Source of the DNA: Scytalidium lignicola
Taxonomy: Eukaryota > Ascomycota > Leotiomycetes
DNA: 64,000 nucleotides
Direction of reading: 5' to 3'
Assembly: GCA_002812745.2 (NCBI GenBank)
Contig: NCSJ02000118.1
Span: 57,530 to 121,529, forward strand
In this document: piece after piece, positions 9,689-20,991 of the stretch
Position numbering within the stretch: the first letter of the stretch is position 1
How the letters are laid out: the number at the start of each line of letters is the position of its first letter
The notes under the pieces: generated by a model
What the model was told of the DNA's origin: nothing
What the model saw: only the letters and a program-made list of their open reading frames with translations
Database searches by the model: none
Position numbers and translations under genes: made by a program

Positions 9689-10434
9689 TCAAAAAATTCC
9701 AACCTCTTCCTCATCGGACGGAGCATCAAGCTCAGGATGCTACCCTTTGGTTAGCACTTACTTAGCAACAGCTACGCAGGTGACTCACCAGTCGATGGTA
9801 GTCCTCACGAAAACCTTCAAGATTTTTAGACAATTGATCCAGAGAACGTCCCATTGACTCAAGAGCGAGGATACTGCGTTCTTTCTGCTCAGCAATTTCT
9901 TCCTGACGGAGTTCTGCAGACGGGCAGGAGGCATGCTCTTGGCTTCTTTTGCGAACTGCAGACTCTTGGACATTGCTACTTGGGCTGCTTTTACCGCTTC
10001 CTAGCAGGAGGTTAGCAAGAGGCTAGCAACTGCCAAGCTATTGCATTGTCACTTACATCAGGGACGCCATTGCAAGCAACAATGCTGGCAGCAAGAGCTC
10101 GACTTCTAGCCTTCAACAAACCTACCGGCTAGCAAGAGGTTAGCAGGTCGTCAGCAACTAGTTCTCAGGAACGAACACAGAAGGACGGATATGCTTACAG
10201 AAATACAAGTTTTGTTGTTGTGACTGCAATAGGAACATTTTGAAGATGCCGCTACATAGCATTAGCCAAGCAGCTCCTTAGCAACAACCATAACCATAAC
10301 TTACTTTTGTCATCGGCACAAACTTGAGGGGGACCAGCTTTCCACCTAGCAAGGGAGTACAGGCACCAAGAACAGGGGACTTCGCGGGGTGTCAGCTGGT
10401 CAGCAAGAGCAGCGCTAGGAGCTTGGGGAGCCAT
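9689..10434 (-). pseudogene. Small paired-Cys/coiled-coil gene with a frame break
   Basis: Five exons are visible on the minus strand. Exon 1 (from 10434) encodes MAPQAPSAALADQLTPREVP then CSWCLYSLARWKAG. Exon 2 gives KCSYCSHNNKTCIS, so there are two CxxC pairs plus a further Cys, reminiscent of DUF3716-type fungal proteins (tentative). Exon 3 runs PVGLLKARSRALAASIVACN. Exon 4 (10000-9789) begins EAVKAAQVAMSKSLQFAKEA, but its second half is protein-like only in another frame: AELRQEEIAEQKERSILALE, SMGRSLDQLSKNL, a coiled coil. That frame continues cleanly across the last intron into HPELDAPSDEEEVGIF and the stop at 9689. A one-base shift near 9920-9950 is therefore needed. It is either a mutation or an assembly error. 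Introns share TTAGCA/CTAGCAAGAGG words. The product would be a small, perhaps zinc-binding, protein of unknown role. Confidence 0.5.
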
Positions 10435-11543
10435 TTCTAGAGGGTAGCAGAAGATTAGCAAAGTGTAAGAAAACTCGGCATGGACAAAACAAGTTTCGTT
10501 TATGACCTTATGAAGAGTCCAATACGGTTTAGTAACATACTTTTCTTCTTGAGTTTGTGAAGTCTTTATTGAAGTGTGAGGAATTTTTCGTTCGTGGTTG
10601 AAGGGTAATATAGCCTCAAAGTAGAGGGCATGGAAAGAAGTTACCATTGAATTCCTTTGGAAAGAAGTTCTTTTTACAGAAACAAAAAGCATTGACAGTG
10701 AATATCATTGGCTGTACAAAGGAGACTTAGAGAGTAGCATATTCACCAAATCTCATTGAATAGAACCACCAAAACCATTCAACTACTTTATTTATGTCCT
10801 GCTTTAGGTCTATAGAACATAACAGTGAATAAAGAACTGCTTGTCACTTATATACCAAATAAACACAATAAGTCACATCATACAAAGAATACAGGGGGAA
10901 TGCATATTACATTACATAGTTGTTTTTTTCATTCATAGTACCAGGTATGATGAGCATGGGTATCTGCTAGATATGCCATCTCCCAGAGACTCGCATCTAA
11001 TATACATCAATGCTCCCTGTGTCGGACCTGGAATTTCCCCCCTACCGTTCTATCATACACGTAAGATGCCTTCCTTGGCAAGAAAACTCCCCCTAAGTCA
11101 AGGGCTTCGACCAAGAATGCAGGCAGGCTACATGTATTATCCGTCCGGTACTTCTTTTGTGTTTTTTTTGCCATCCCAAGAGATCAAGGTTTCTGCTTTT
11201 GCTAAGACCTCAACTTTTAAAAGTTCCTCGCCAAAAACCAGTCTTCCCACAGATGATGTTCTCTCCTTAAACCCATATGATTCGAGTCAGAGCGTTGCAG
11301 ATAAAGCCGTGGCCGGTTGCATTAAGGGAAAAGAATGACGTAATAGGCCATAGAAAAAGTTGAATACTATACACGGTATGAGAACCAGAAAGGGTTATAC
11401 TACAACAAGGATTATGGATTCCGCAAAGCAAGCCGAGGATGTCTGAGCCACGGAGGGGTTTCATTAAAGCTGGAGAAAAGAAGTGGCGACACAAGTGTCT
11501 TGAAGCGCCTGGGTGGTAAAGGAGGAAGAATGGAGATGTGTGG
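10435..11543. other. Intergenic, nothing convincing
   Basis: Open frames on both strands here (for example + 10841-11338) lack an ATG start or recognisable protein. The segment includes the 3' flank of the bromodomain gene. Confidence 0.45.
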
Positions 11544-14397
11544 TTACTCCTCTTCTGAATCAGAAGAATCATCATCACCACTAGACTCATCTTCATGATG
11601 CTCCACCGCTAAAAAGAATGGTCAGCAGCTGCATAGTATAATCGTGTAATGGGAAAACTAACTTGGCATGACAGGTTCTTGAGAACCAGAACCGTGTCTC
11701 TCAAACTCCTGTACTGAGTTTTTCAGGTGCTCGATCTTACGCTCTTGCTCGACCTTGCTCATCGGTTTATTCTTTTTCTTTGGTGGCGGCTTAGCAAGAG
11801 CGCGAGGGGCTTCTTTCTCTTGCATCTGTTTCTTCACCATAGCCTCGACTTCAGGGGCGTGTCGCATGATGAGGTCATAAATCTTCCACAGAGTAGGTGT
11901 CGTGACCAGATCGATATCTAGTTCTAGAGTTCCATCATCACCGACCTTGTATTTAGTTAGCATACCTGCTTTCACTATATAGCGGCTAGGCAAAACTTAC
12001 ATCTACACCAGGTTGATCTCCCTTGATCAACCCCAAGACGACATCCGATACCTCGTCAGAGAGCGAGCCAAGGCCAGCTGAAATAACTTCCTTCTCCAAA
12101 GTACCAAGATACTTCTGACGCTGGCCACCTTGCTTCTTTGAAAGGATTGCCGCACCCTTCTTTGTCGGAGGACCTTTCTTGGTCGGTTTTGAAGATGCAG
12201 GCTTTCCCTTCTTGGCCTTCTTGGGCGCAGTCTGAGTTTCCTCCATCACGCGCTTTTGAACAATTTCCACCAGATCTTGTTGCATTTGGATCAGGGCTTG
12301 ATCGGGCTTCTTTGCAGTCATCAACTTAATGAGCTTATTTTGTTCTTCAATTAGTCGCAAAGCAGCAGGTGTTGTTCCCGTTGTAGCCGCAGGTTGTTCT
12401 TGTTCCTCCTCTTGCTCGCTCTCTTCTTCGTCAGTTTCCACTATGCTGGAAGGACTAGGAGCAGCTGGAGTATGGTCCAATATCCACTTATCCCTTTTCG
12501 CCCATTCGCGATCAAAAACTTCCTCGAAAGCCTTCCCCATGTCACGGACGGGATTTCCAGGAGGGTTGAACTTATAGCAGTTCGCAAATATTAATTTGAT
12601 ATCTGTCTCGAAATCCTTCGCTTTGGCGTAATGACCATTTTGAAGTTTTTCGGATACCTTTGAAACATCCATTGGTGTTTTGATAACCTTGAAATAATTT
12701 GGGATTCCTAGAGCGACTGGGTCTACAGGTATCATGAATGGAGCGGAAAATACGCTATACTTTGCCTTTTTCATCTCATTCAAAACTTCTTCGCAGAACC
12801 TAAGCTCTGTTGCGAATTTCTTGCTCTTAGGTCTAACCGAGTAGGTGAGATCCTTGTTCTTCGGTGGGTGGATTTCTCGTTTGGGCCGACCGCCTTCAAT
12901 TTTAGTCGAGTCGCGCCGTATGAGAGGAGTACTAGTCGAAGGATCAAGTGCAAACGTCTCGGATTTAGGGGCAGCTGGTGAGGGACCACTTCCTCGTGAG
13001 GCTCGTCTGGGCGAAGTAGGACCAGCAGGAGGCTCGACAGCCGGGGTCGATCGCTTTGGCTGCTTTTTTGCTGCTTTTGGAGCTGCCGTTGGGGGTTCGG
13101 GGGGAAGATCAGCCGTCCTGCTCAAGATTGTATCTCTGACTTCCTCAGCGGTCTTCGTGATGGTATGTTCTGGTCCGTTAAATGCCAGACAATTCTTGTA
13201 AAGCAGCCATACATCATCCCGAAAGTCCTTCATTGTAGCATATTCCCCAGCCTTCACCTTCTTGTCAATAGTCGAAAGATCGATGGGATTGGGCGTTTTT
13301 TGGAGATAAGCTTCGGCGAAACCTGGCCATAGCACCGATACTGGAGCTCTAAAGTTCTTGCCAGAGGTGGTTTTGAGCACGTTCCGGATCACTCTCGAGA
13401 TCTCTTTAGTTTGATGCGGTAAGATTGGGCTTGAGTCCGTCGCGGCTGTCGTAGGTTCGCCATTTTGAACCGGTGTTCCATTATTTGGTAGCTGCGTAGT
13501 TGCGGCCTCCAAATCTTCGGTCTTCGTGCGCTTGGCTAACGGTTCGATCTCGTTGTCATCTTCGCGCTCACGCGAAATTTTCGAAGTTGACGACGGAGCC
13601 GGCGCGTCCACCATCTCAGCATCTTTTTGCTCCATATTTGACGCTGGTAAATTATTTGTCTGAGGTAGAGACGCGTTTGTGGTTGATTCTGTTTTGAGTG
13701 TTGTTGTTGTTGATGGTGGCGCTGAGACGGCGGGAGAGGAATTTAAGTTGAGGTCTAGATCTTGGGAGTTTGTTCTCGCGTCGCTAGAAACTGGTTCTGG
13801 CACTTCAGTCTCTGCACTAAGATCGAGTGGGTCATGTTTAGCGCCTGTTCTATCAGAGCTGTATGCGACATCTCGCATATCGGATTCCTGTGTCTCGATA
13901 ACTGGTGGTACTGTGGATGTGGATGTGCCAAGATCCTCAAACGAAGATTCTACTGCCGCAGAATCAACCGGAGGCAACAGATCTGAGGCGGTGCTGTTCT
14001 CCACCGTGTCTGATGTTTGCGAGAGCCTCAGATTTTCTACCGATGCCGTGTAATCCCCTTTAAGTGGTTCGGCGTGTAGCTCGCCCGTCTTTACTTCTAC
14101 TGCAGCGTTCACTGATCTCGCATCGGTATTGGTGTGACCATTCACGGCTGGTGTCGTCGATGATGTGTACTGTGGAGAGGACATATCGAGGGGAGGATTC
14201 AGAGATGCATCGGGTGAGACGGAGTCATGGTTTGTGTCATCTCGATATGAAGTTCTGCACCAATTCCATTGATAAATACACGTGAACAAAGCTAATGGGA
14301 ATGCTGAAGAAGGGAAAGAAACAAAAGAGAAGGAAATAGAGAGAGATAGAGAGAATCTAGAAGCGACTCACCCGTGGATGTCTAAATCCAAAGCCAT
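11544..14397 (-). CDS. BDF1: BET-family double-bromodomain protein (Bdf1-like)
   Basis: Four exons: 14397-14372 (MALDLDIHG), 14254-12001, 11945-11663 and 11608-11544, giving 875 residues. A long acidic/Ser-Thr-rich N-terminus is followed by bromodomain 1 (about 290-385: FAEAYLQKTPNPIDLSTI, YKNCLAFNGPEH) and bromodomain 2 (about 495-595: FMIPVDPVALGIPNYFKVIK, FANCYKFNPPGNPV). Both keep the acetyl-lysine-binding Asn. A basic stretch comes next, then a NET domain (about 725-795: SLSDEVSDVVLGLIK, then TLWKIYDLIM after an intron) and a Ser/Asp/Glu tail ending SSDSEEE. Bdf1 reads acetylated histone H4 and links chromatin to TFIID/SWR1 functions in the nucleus. The intron inside the NET domain has a perfect TGCTAAC branch point, which fixes the acceptor at 11945. 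The short first exon gives the usual fungal arrangement. Confidence 0.93.
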
Positions 14398-15496
14398 CTT
14401 GTCAGACGATGGAACGGGCTGCGCCTTCTGCTCGAGCGCGATGCCTTCTGGATGTTGCGACGTCATCACTGCCATCAGCAAACCGACCTGCGCGGTCGAG
14501 GCAGAAGAGATGCAATGCGCGCGGCGCGACCAAAATCAACCCAGTTCTTCAGTCGCGCGGTATAGTGTGATCAGAGAAGAGAGAGGAGGGAAGAGAGAGA
14601 GGACGAGAGACGAGAGGGAGGGAAAAGGCCAGAAGAGATGTTGGACTAGATAGAATAGGGCAATGAGAGCTACGGGAGCTATGCGAACACCCGGGTCGTG
14701 CACAAGAAAGCGTGTGGCGGCGACGAGGTGGGATAAGACGATGCGACAGCAAACAGGGCGGGGCGGGGGTGTGTTTATATAGGCCGGCTACAGTTTGGGG
14801 GAAGGGCAGCGCGCAGTATTAGCAGCCTTGCGGGACACTCGTGGTGCAAAACTGCTCCGCCAAACGAGTCGCCCTTACTGGGCCCGCGACAAACTTAGGA
14901 GTCGAAAGCGCGTTCGTACGGCTGCGACGGGGCGGCGAGTAGATGTAGCGGCGTTGGTGTTTAGTGGTGGCGGCAACGGTGGTGACGTTGTGGTGAGGAC
15001 GCGACGAGCTTCTAGTTGAGTTAAGTAGACTGGCTGTTTTAGTCGTTGCTTGAAAGTATCTTCTGTTTTTTTTTTTTTTGGGAGTGGTTGGTCGCGTCGC
15101 CAAAAGGTGCTTCTAGCGAAAGAGACCTTGACCCGAAGGAANAAAAAGTTGAGGAATCAAAGCGCGGTTGGACCAAAGGAAAGCACCCTCAAATAAAGAA
15201 CTAAACCACCCGCTAACAATGATACAACCAAATTTTTTGGGGTCGCCGATATAGCGCAATGACGATGACCGGGGTTTCTTTGAACCCTTTTTTCTTCTTT
15301 TCTTTTCTTAAATCCTTGAGCGCGTTGAGTAATAGCTGTCAGGCAGGTGACGCGAGCAATGCAAGCTTTCGCAAAGGCGGTCGACCTGGGTGGGAGGAAA
15401 ATGCGACGGCGCAGCGCGAAGAGAGGATAAATGGGAATGAAGGGACCGGGCAATGACGGACTCTCCTTATTATGAGAGGTTAGCGAGCCGAGTCCT

Positions 15497-15544
15497 ATGA
15501 GTCATGTGATGGCAGGTCATGTGAGCAGCGTTGGGATGAGTCAT
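15497..15544. promoter_or_regulatory. Two Gcn4/CpcA-type ATGAGTCAT sites
   Basis: Perfect ATGAGTCAT (the ATGASTCAT amino-acid-control consensus) occurs at 15497-15505 and 15536-15544. Each continues GTGATG, and a third GTCATGTGA lies between them at about 15516. That is two exact 9-mers 39 bp apart. They are over 1 kb from either flanking gene start, so the target is uncertain. Confidence 0.4.
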
Positions 15545-16272
15545 GTGATGTGCGTTGGACCCGGTGTCTAGAAGCAAGTGCGGAGCCTGAGGTTGAAGAC
15601 ACAAACTGTAAGGCAGCGCCGGTTTGCGGTGTGCTGGGTTGGAAAATTTTTGTTGCTGGAAAATTTTTGGGGGGAGGATGCAACACGTTGTATTTAATCG
15701 ACCCGAGGAGCGCTCCAGGGGTGCTCCAGGAGCTAAGCACCCCTGCGCTCGAGGAATTGCAGCAGGTGCCAGCCAATGGCAGTGCGTCGCACCCCACCCC
15801 GGTCGTGATGAACGCTCCGCCACAAGTTGAGTGCAGACGACCAATGCTTTGCGGTTTGCTAGGCTTTAGTTATGGCACCCGAGTCCACCCAAGTTTGTTC
15901 GATTTAATGTGCGGTAAGTTATAAAGTCGGGCTGGAATCCAGCCCAGAAATTAAAAGATCCCGTGCTTTTGTACTCGGTAGCACTAGCTAGTGCTTTGCC
16001 AACACGGTGGTACAGGACGACACAAATTGCGATTCAGGGCCGGCCGGTATTCTTCGTATGGCCGGTGCACGGTAAACTATACAGAAATAAGTAATACGGT
16101 AATAATGTTGAGCAACAGTCCTGCGTGGTCTGTTCTATTCTGCTGCATCAATTCTGCTCTCGGCTAGAAAAATTCCAACGCTATGGCAATCGCGGAAGAA
16201 AAAAAGGCTTACAGTGGATGACATACCGGGTGCATAAGCACGGACCAGCAATTGATAATGACCATAATGCCG

Positions 16273-16347
16273 TACAGTCAAACCTCGATAAACTCACTGG
16301 ATTCCTACCCCGGCTATCGAGGTTTGGCTATTAACTGCTGTACTGTA
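16273..16347. repeat. 75-bp fold-back, pogo/mariner-like MITE remnant
   Basis: Outer TACAG (16273) pairs with CTGTA (ending 16347), and a perfect 11-bp inner pair, AAACCTCGATA (16280-16290) with TATCGAGGTTT (16315-16325), follows. CAGTCAAACCTCGATAA resembles pogo/Fot1-type terminal repeats. Too short to encode anything. Confidence 0.4.
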
Positions 16348-16836
16348 ATTGATCGACGGATTAGTTCAGACAGTATTTCATATTACCTGCATATACACCG
16401 TACAATAATCTAGTTGTCCGTGCTATGTAAATACGCAAGGCGTGTGTCAGTTTTACCTACAGATCAACAAAGTCTTCGAGTGAATAATGCAGCGCATCAA
16501 CTATGTCTGTTCTTTTGCTACAAAATTGCTTTCTAATAGTAACTTATATATATTAAATCAATTATAATAGAGTGATATAAGTAAAAAAAAANTCGGTCAA
16601 AAAGATATTGTAAGTCACGACACGCTTAATCGACGATGTGTTCATCGTCCCAGCCACACGAGGATGTTGACGGCACGCACTCACGTGATCAATCCTGGTC
16701 CTTAGCTGCACCGTGCGCAAAAAATATTCTTTGGCGGGAAAAGGTAATGCTAGGTTGTAGCTTGCACCAAGCCGTTTGCGAGACACCACCCAGTCTTTTC
16801 AACCAACAACCCGCGCCATAGAATTACTTGCTAGCC

Positions 16837-18132
16837 ATGTCGACGAAAAGAAAGTTGCCCACGAAGTTGGGCCAACCCATTGTCAAACAATCAGCGAGAC
16901 CCGTTGGAAAAGGAAACCTGGACGAGTCGAGCACAGTCGTTTCTGGAGGTGGTCGAGCAGTAACGTCGGGATTGAGCAAACGCATGAACGCAACTGAAAT
17001 TTCTAGCGAGTCGAGTCAGGAGGAGGATGAAGAAGACGATGGAATTGAGGCAGAAGAGGAGGATAATGATGACGAGAAAGATATTGAAGGGTTAGAAGAC
17101 GACGCCGAAGACGGACTTCGAGAAAAAATGGATGCAGAAGATCTCACTATGAACGACGCAGATGCTACTCCTAAAAAAACTGTACCGGAAGATCAAGAGG
17201 ATAATGAGGAATCCACGGAGCCAGCTTTTGGAGATCTTGTTCGAGCAAATGGCCTGGAGCAGATCGACGTGGCTGGTGCATTTGAATCAGAAACCCGCAC
17301 ATTGTCCTATGCTCCGCGACAAAGAACCACAGCCACTTCCGTGGGCACCGTTCTCACTCAAGCACTAAAAACAAATGATGTTGCTCTGCTAGAATCGTGT
17401 CTCCATAACACAGATGTCAAGATAATTCAGGCCACGATAGAACGGTTGGAATCGCCCCTAGCGGGCACTCTGTTACAGAAGCTAGCTGAACGGCTGCATA
17501 GGAGACCTGGGAGGGCGGGTAGCTTGATGGTTTGGGTTCAATGGACCATAATCATACACGGAGGATACTTAGCCACCCAACCAGATCTGGTCAAGAGACT
17601 TGCCGAGTTACATAGAGTCATTGACCAGCGAGCGAGGAGTCTGCAACCTTTACTTTCTCTGAAGGGAAAGCTAGATCTATTAGAAGCGCAGCTTCAACTG
17701 CGAAAGAGCATGCAAAATCGCAATCGCGGTTCTGATGACGAATTTGAAGATGAAGATGAAGGGGTCATTTATGTCGAAGGACAAGAAAGCGACAATGAAG
17801 ATGGAGGGGTTGCTATCAATGGCACATTGAACAGACTCACTAGAAAAGCAGACACAGGCGACATGTCAGGGGACGAAAGCGAGCAGTCCGAAGATATGCC
17901 TCTAACGAATGGGATGGTGGCCGAATCAGATGATGAAGAGGAGGAAGACAGCGAAGATGAAGATCTGATAGACGATGAAGCTCAGGAGACGGATGCAGAT
18001 ACTAACGACGAGGCTGACGTTGATCACGATGACCTTGATTCGCAAGGTGACGATGAAGAGAGTGACGATGCAGCGCAAGCGCCACCACCCAAAATAAAAA
18101 GAGTCAACGGCATGTTCTCGAAAAGGGGATAA
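16837..18132 (+). CDS. Utp12-domain nucleolar protein (Utp5/WDR43 C-terminal-like)
   Basis: A single exon of 431 residues; I take the ATG at 16837 (context GCCATGTCG). Residues about 1-150 are basic, then very acidic (EEDEEDDGIEAEEEDNDDE). Residues about 168-295 form a Utp12 domain: VLTQALKTNDVALLESCL, LQKLAERLHRRPGRAGSLMV and ATQPDLVKRLAELHRVID, then LLSLKGKLDLLEAQL. The rest is acidic, ending in a basic KRVNGMFSKRG. This domain is found at the C-terminus of t-UTP/UTP-B proteins of the small-subunit processome, which process the 18S pre-rRNA in the nucleolus. The pattern best fits Utp5/WDR43, but no WD40 propeller precedes it and the 2.4 kb upstream has no coding room for one. It is either a truncated or short paralogue, or a distinct Utp12-only factor. 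Clear as a domain assignment, uncertain as an orthologue. Confidence 0.8.
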   Translation: MSTKRKLPTKLGQPIVKQSARPVGKGNLDESSTVVSGGGRAVTSGLSKRMNATEISSESSQEEDEEDDGIEAEEEDNDDEKDIEGLEDDAEDGLREKMDAEDLTMNDADATPKKTVPEDQEDNEESTEPAFGDLVRANGLEQIDVAGAFESETRTLSYAPRQRTTATSVGTVLTQALKTNDVALLESCLHNTDVKIIQATIERLESPLAGTLLQKLAERLHRRPGRAGSLMVWVQWTIIIHGGYLATQPDLVKRLAELHRVIDQRARSLQPLLSLKGKLDLLEAQLQLRKSMQNRNRGSDDEFEDEDEGVIYVEGQESDNEDGGVAINGTLNRLTRKADTGDMSGDESEQSEDMPLTNGMVAESDDEEEEDSEDEDLIDDEAQETDADTNDEADVDHDDLDSQGDDEESDDAAQAPPPKIKRVNGMFSKRG

Positions 18133-19617
18133 CTAAAGTTTTTTCTTCTTCTACTCGTTACTGGCTAATCGGCGTTGCATAGCTCAGGCGTTGACTTTTA
18201 TGATTTCTTATTTTTAAAAAAGTTCGAGTATGTACTAGAAAAGGCATCGGGGTGAAGGTATATCTCGTATAGATCAGTCTAGATGTCATCTGAGTCCATG
18301 GCAATATGAATTGGAATACTGTTCCTTGGGTGTGTCAACTTTTATGTCTTTTTGTGGATTCTCTTTGGTGCTAGTGTCCCGCAATGCATTCACCCTAGAT
18401 CTAAAAGCTTCTTTTTTTTACATTACATTGCATCGCATTACACTGTAATTTCCCTCGAAGTACTTTTATACGTACCCATAAATAGTGTCAATTGGGTAAG
18501 TAATCGTATTGCAACCAACTAGAATGTGTCTTGCGTACGGCAGTGACGCGTACAGAAAAAAAAGATAGGAGATAACACTTTACCATTTTAAGTACTGGAC
18601 TAAGCTGCTAAGACAGCACGCAGCAATAATGAAATTGAGTTTTCTTGGGCTTTCCCTAGGCCTTGGCTCTCCCTACGGCAGAATTAAATCATGAACCATC
18701 TAGACCCTAACAGCCAGTTTGGCGTGCGACCGTTTATTTTTGGGTTCATTTGGTTGTTGATAAGTGTGCGAAATACGGAGGTATGGTAGACACACACGAC
18801 ACAGTACAAGCGAGTGAACATCCATATCCCGGGTTTCCACTTAACATCTCGATTCGCAGTTGCCAAGAAGCCAAGCAGTGATCTAGCGCAAGGAATAGGG
18901 ATTGTACGAAGGGATGAGATCATGGCCCCGGTTTTGACTCGACGAGTTCTTTTCCTGATGCGGTGGTTTGACAAGAAAACAAGAACCCAGCTGTCGTTTC
19001 AGCGCTGGCCGTGCTTGTCCATCATTTGGTGTTCGGCTGTACCTGACATGCCTGATTGTCCCTTACCCACGGCGGGATTACGACGCTCTGGGGGGCAGTT
19101 CCCACCAGTCCGGCAACTGATCTCGTGCCCTCGTGCGAAATCTCCACAAACTACCCAACCCGTGGCTGCCCTCATAAATGCCAGTTGATCCCCAACTCTC
19201 TTTTCTCCTGAGTCTCCTCGTTCCTGTCGCTACTGTTGTCTTTCGAATATACTGGACTCGATCGCATATATAATCCTTAGCACACGAGAAGGCTGCGCAA
19301 TTAAGGGTCTTACCTCACGATTCGACGCCCCCAGCCTTGGCTAAGCTGTCAGATTCCAGTCTTTTGGCTCTTGGCTCGGTGCGTGAGCAGCGTCGGGACG
19401 AGTTATTGGGCGCCCATTTACTTGGCAGCTCTTGGCAACGCAATCTTCACCACCAACGCAAGGCTGCGATCCAGCCTTCTCAGTTGTGCTTCCGTAAACT
19501 CGATCAGCTATTATTATTATTATTATCGTCAGTTTCGGATGGTTCTGAGAAAATAATTCCTAGAAGCGCGGCGAATTTGTATTGACACTGCTCCCGGTCC
19601 CCTGCTGAGCAGCTTCA
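18133..19617. other. Intergenic
   Basis: About 1.5 kb without a supported gene. It has a (TTA)n run at 19509-19526 and a GC-richer, probably transcribed leader just before the SGNH gene. Confidence 0.5.
19509..19526. repeat. (TTA)n microsatellite
   Basis: Six TTA-type units about 90 bp upstream of the SGNH gene start. Confidence 0.8.
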
Positions 19618-20991
19618 ATGCGCGTCCATACTCGCCTCGGCGCTTCGCTGCTGCTCTCCTTGCTCTCACTCACTACAATCATCCTGCTCCTTCCACGCAC
19701 CAGCATCAGCTCAAAACTGCAACAAATTGCCTTGTCCAAGGATTATAAGGAGCTATGGAACTGGGTCTCGCAGGATGATTTTGTCGGCGGAGATGGACTC
19801 AGAGTGGTTGTTTTTGGCAATTCATGGGCTGATGATACCGTCGAGCCAGACGAGAGAGGAAAAGGGATAAGTTGGGTCAAGGTCTTCTGTCATGAAGTAT
19901 GCGCTTCTCCCCAATTTATCCGAATTGGTTATTTAAAACCCGGTGACTGATAGTACTAACTTCAAGTCTAGATGAACTGCTCTTCCTACCTCAACTTTGC
20001 TACCTCCCGCCCCGCAAAGTTCCCTTCAAGTTCCCTGGTACCACAAGGTGCCTTGATGTCAAACACACTTTACGAAGCATCTATTGCTGAGACTAATAGT
20101 TCTGCAATGAAATCGCCACCGAAAATCAAACTAGATGTCCTTCCTGACTTGGCAAGTCAGATCCAAAAGTTCATCGCTCTACCACCTGCAAAACCGCTGC
20201 CCACGGAGACCATATTTATCGTGGAGTTTGGAATTTGGGATATCTACTATTTTGCTAGTCTCGACTACGATGCCGGCCAGAGCTTGACGGATATGTCAAT
20301 TGGGGAATTGTTTCGTCAGCTTGATGTTCTCTATGCTCATTACTGCAAGGAATTTTCAATGCCGACTAACGGCTCAAATTCTGATTCAGAAGACAATCGA
20401 ACTTTTCAAGTCATCATCCCCAAGCTATTTGATCCTACTCTTCTTCCAGGCTGGATGTCGCAGAGGGAGATTCCTGCAGCACCGACGAGCGTCGCAGAAC
20501 AGCACAAAAATGCTGTGTACCTAACAACTAGATGGAACTCTAATCTGGAGAATGGAATGGGAAATTGGGTCAACAATGAAGTTATTGATGATTCTGGATG
20601 GATGCAATTCGAAAATACGGACAAGGAAGGAGATCAATCATCTGACCAAGCCCCTACTGTCTTGAAGGACACTATCTACTATGATACGGATAAATATTTG
20701 ACTGACGTTCTCGTTGAGCACCAACTACAAGACGCAAATCTTACCGATTCAACAGGATTCGGTTCTCATGAGAGACTTTTTGAGAATATTTATACGCCCT
20801 GTTTAAGAGGGGTCGATGATGAGATTGAGAATGGCGATGTCGAAATCAATGGCCAGCGGATTTGCCAACATCCAGAAGAATATCTTTTCTGGGATGAATT
20901 CGGACTTGGATCCGTGGCTAAGGCGGCCATGGGCAAGGAAATTGCTTTGATGGTGAAGAAGAAGAAAACTTTCGGTGCTTCTAATTCGTAA
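19618..20991 (+). CDS. Membrane-anchored SGNH/GDSL-like protein
   Basis: Two exons, 19618-19896 and 19972-20991, separated by a 75-bp intron with a CTAAC branch point, giving 432 residues. The N-terminus has a hydrophobic signal or anchor (about residues 8-27: ASLLLSLLSLTTIILLLP). SGNH block I is FGNSWADD (Gly67-x-Ser69-x-x-Asp72). Later blocks are IVEFGIWDIYYFASLDYD (where SGNH proteins have their Gly/Asn blocks) and VIIPKLFDPTLLPGW. A C-terminal HPEEYLFWDEFGLG stands where block V normally reads D-x-x-H. This looks like a fungal secretory-pathway esterase/lipase-like protein, but Gly replaces the catalytic His at the expected position, so activity is uncertain. C-terminal KKKKTF is basic. 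Family call from motifs only. Confidence 0.75.

Larger units (their letters stand above)
14398..16836. other. Divergent intergenic between BDF1 and the Utp12-domain gene
   Basis: About 2.4 kb. It holds a GA-rich leader-like tract (14290-14650), a TATA-like TTTATATAGG near 14770, two Gcn4-type sites (15497-15544), a small fold-back repeat (16273-16347), and a TCACGTGA box at 16681 about 150 bp before the downstream ATG. Open frames here look spurious. Confidence 0.5.

Noticed and set aside
10841..11338. 165-codon open frame on +
   Set aside because: It opens with TTG rather than ATG, has no recognisable motif, and overlaps an equally open frame on the other strand.
13679..14053. 124-codon frame on + inside BDF1
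   Set aside because: Antisense shadow of the Ser/Thr/Asp-rich BDF1 N-terminus.
15960..16020. Possible tRNA-like sequence
   Set aside because: No cloverleaf arms or GTTCGANTC-type T loop could be built.
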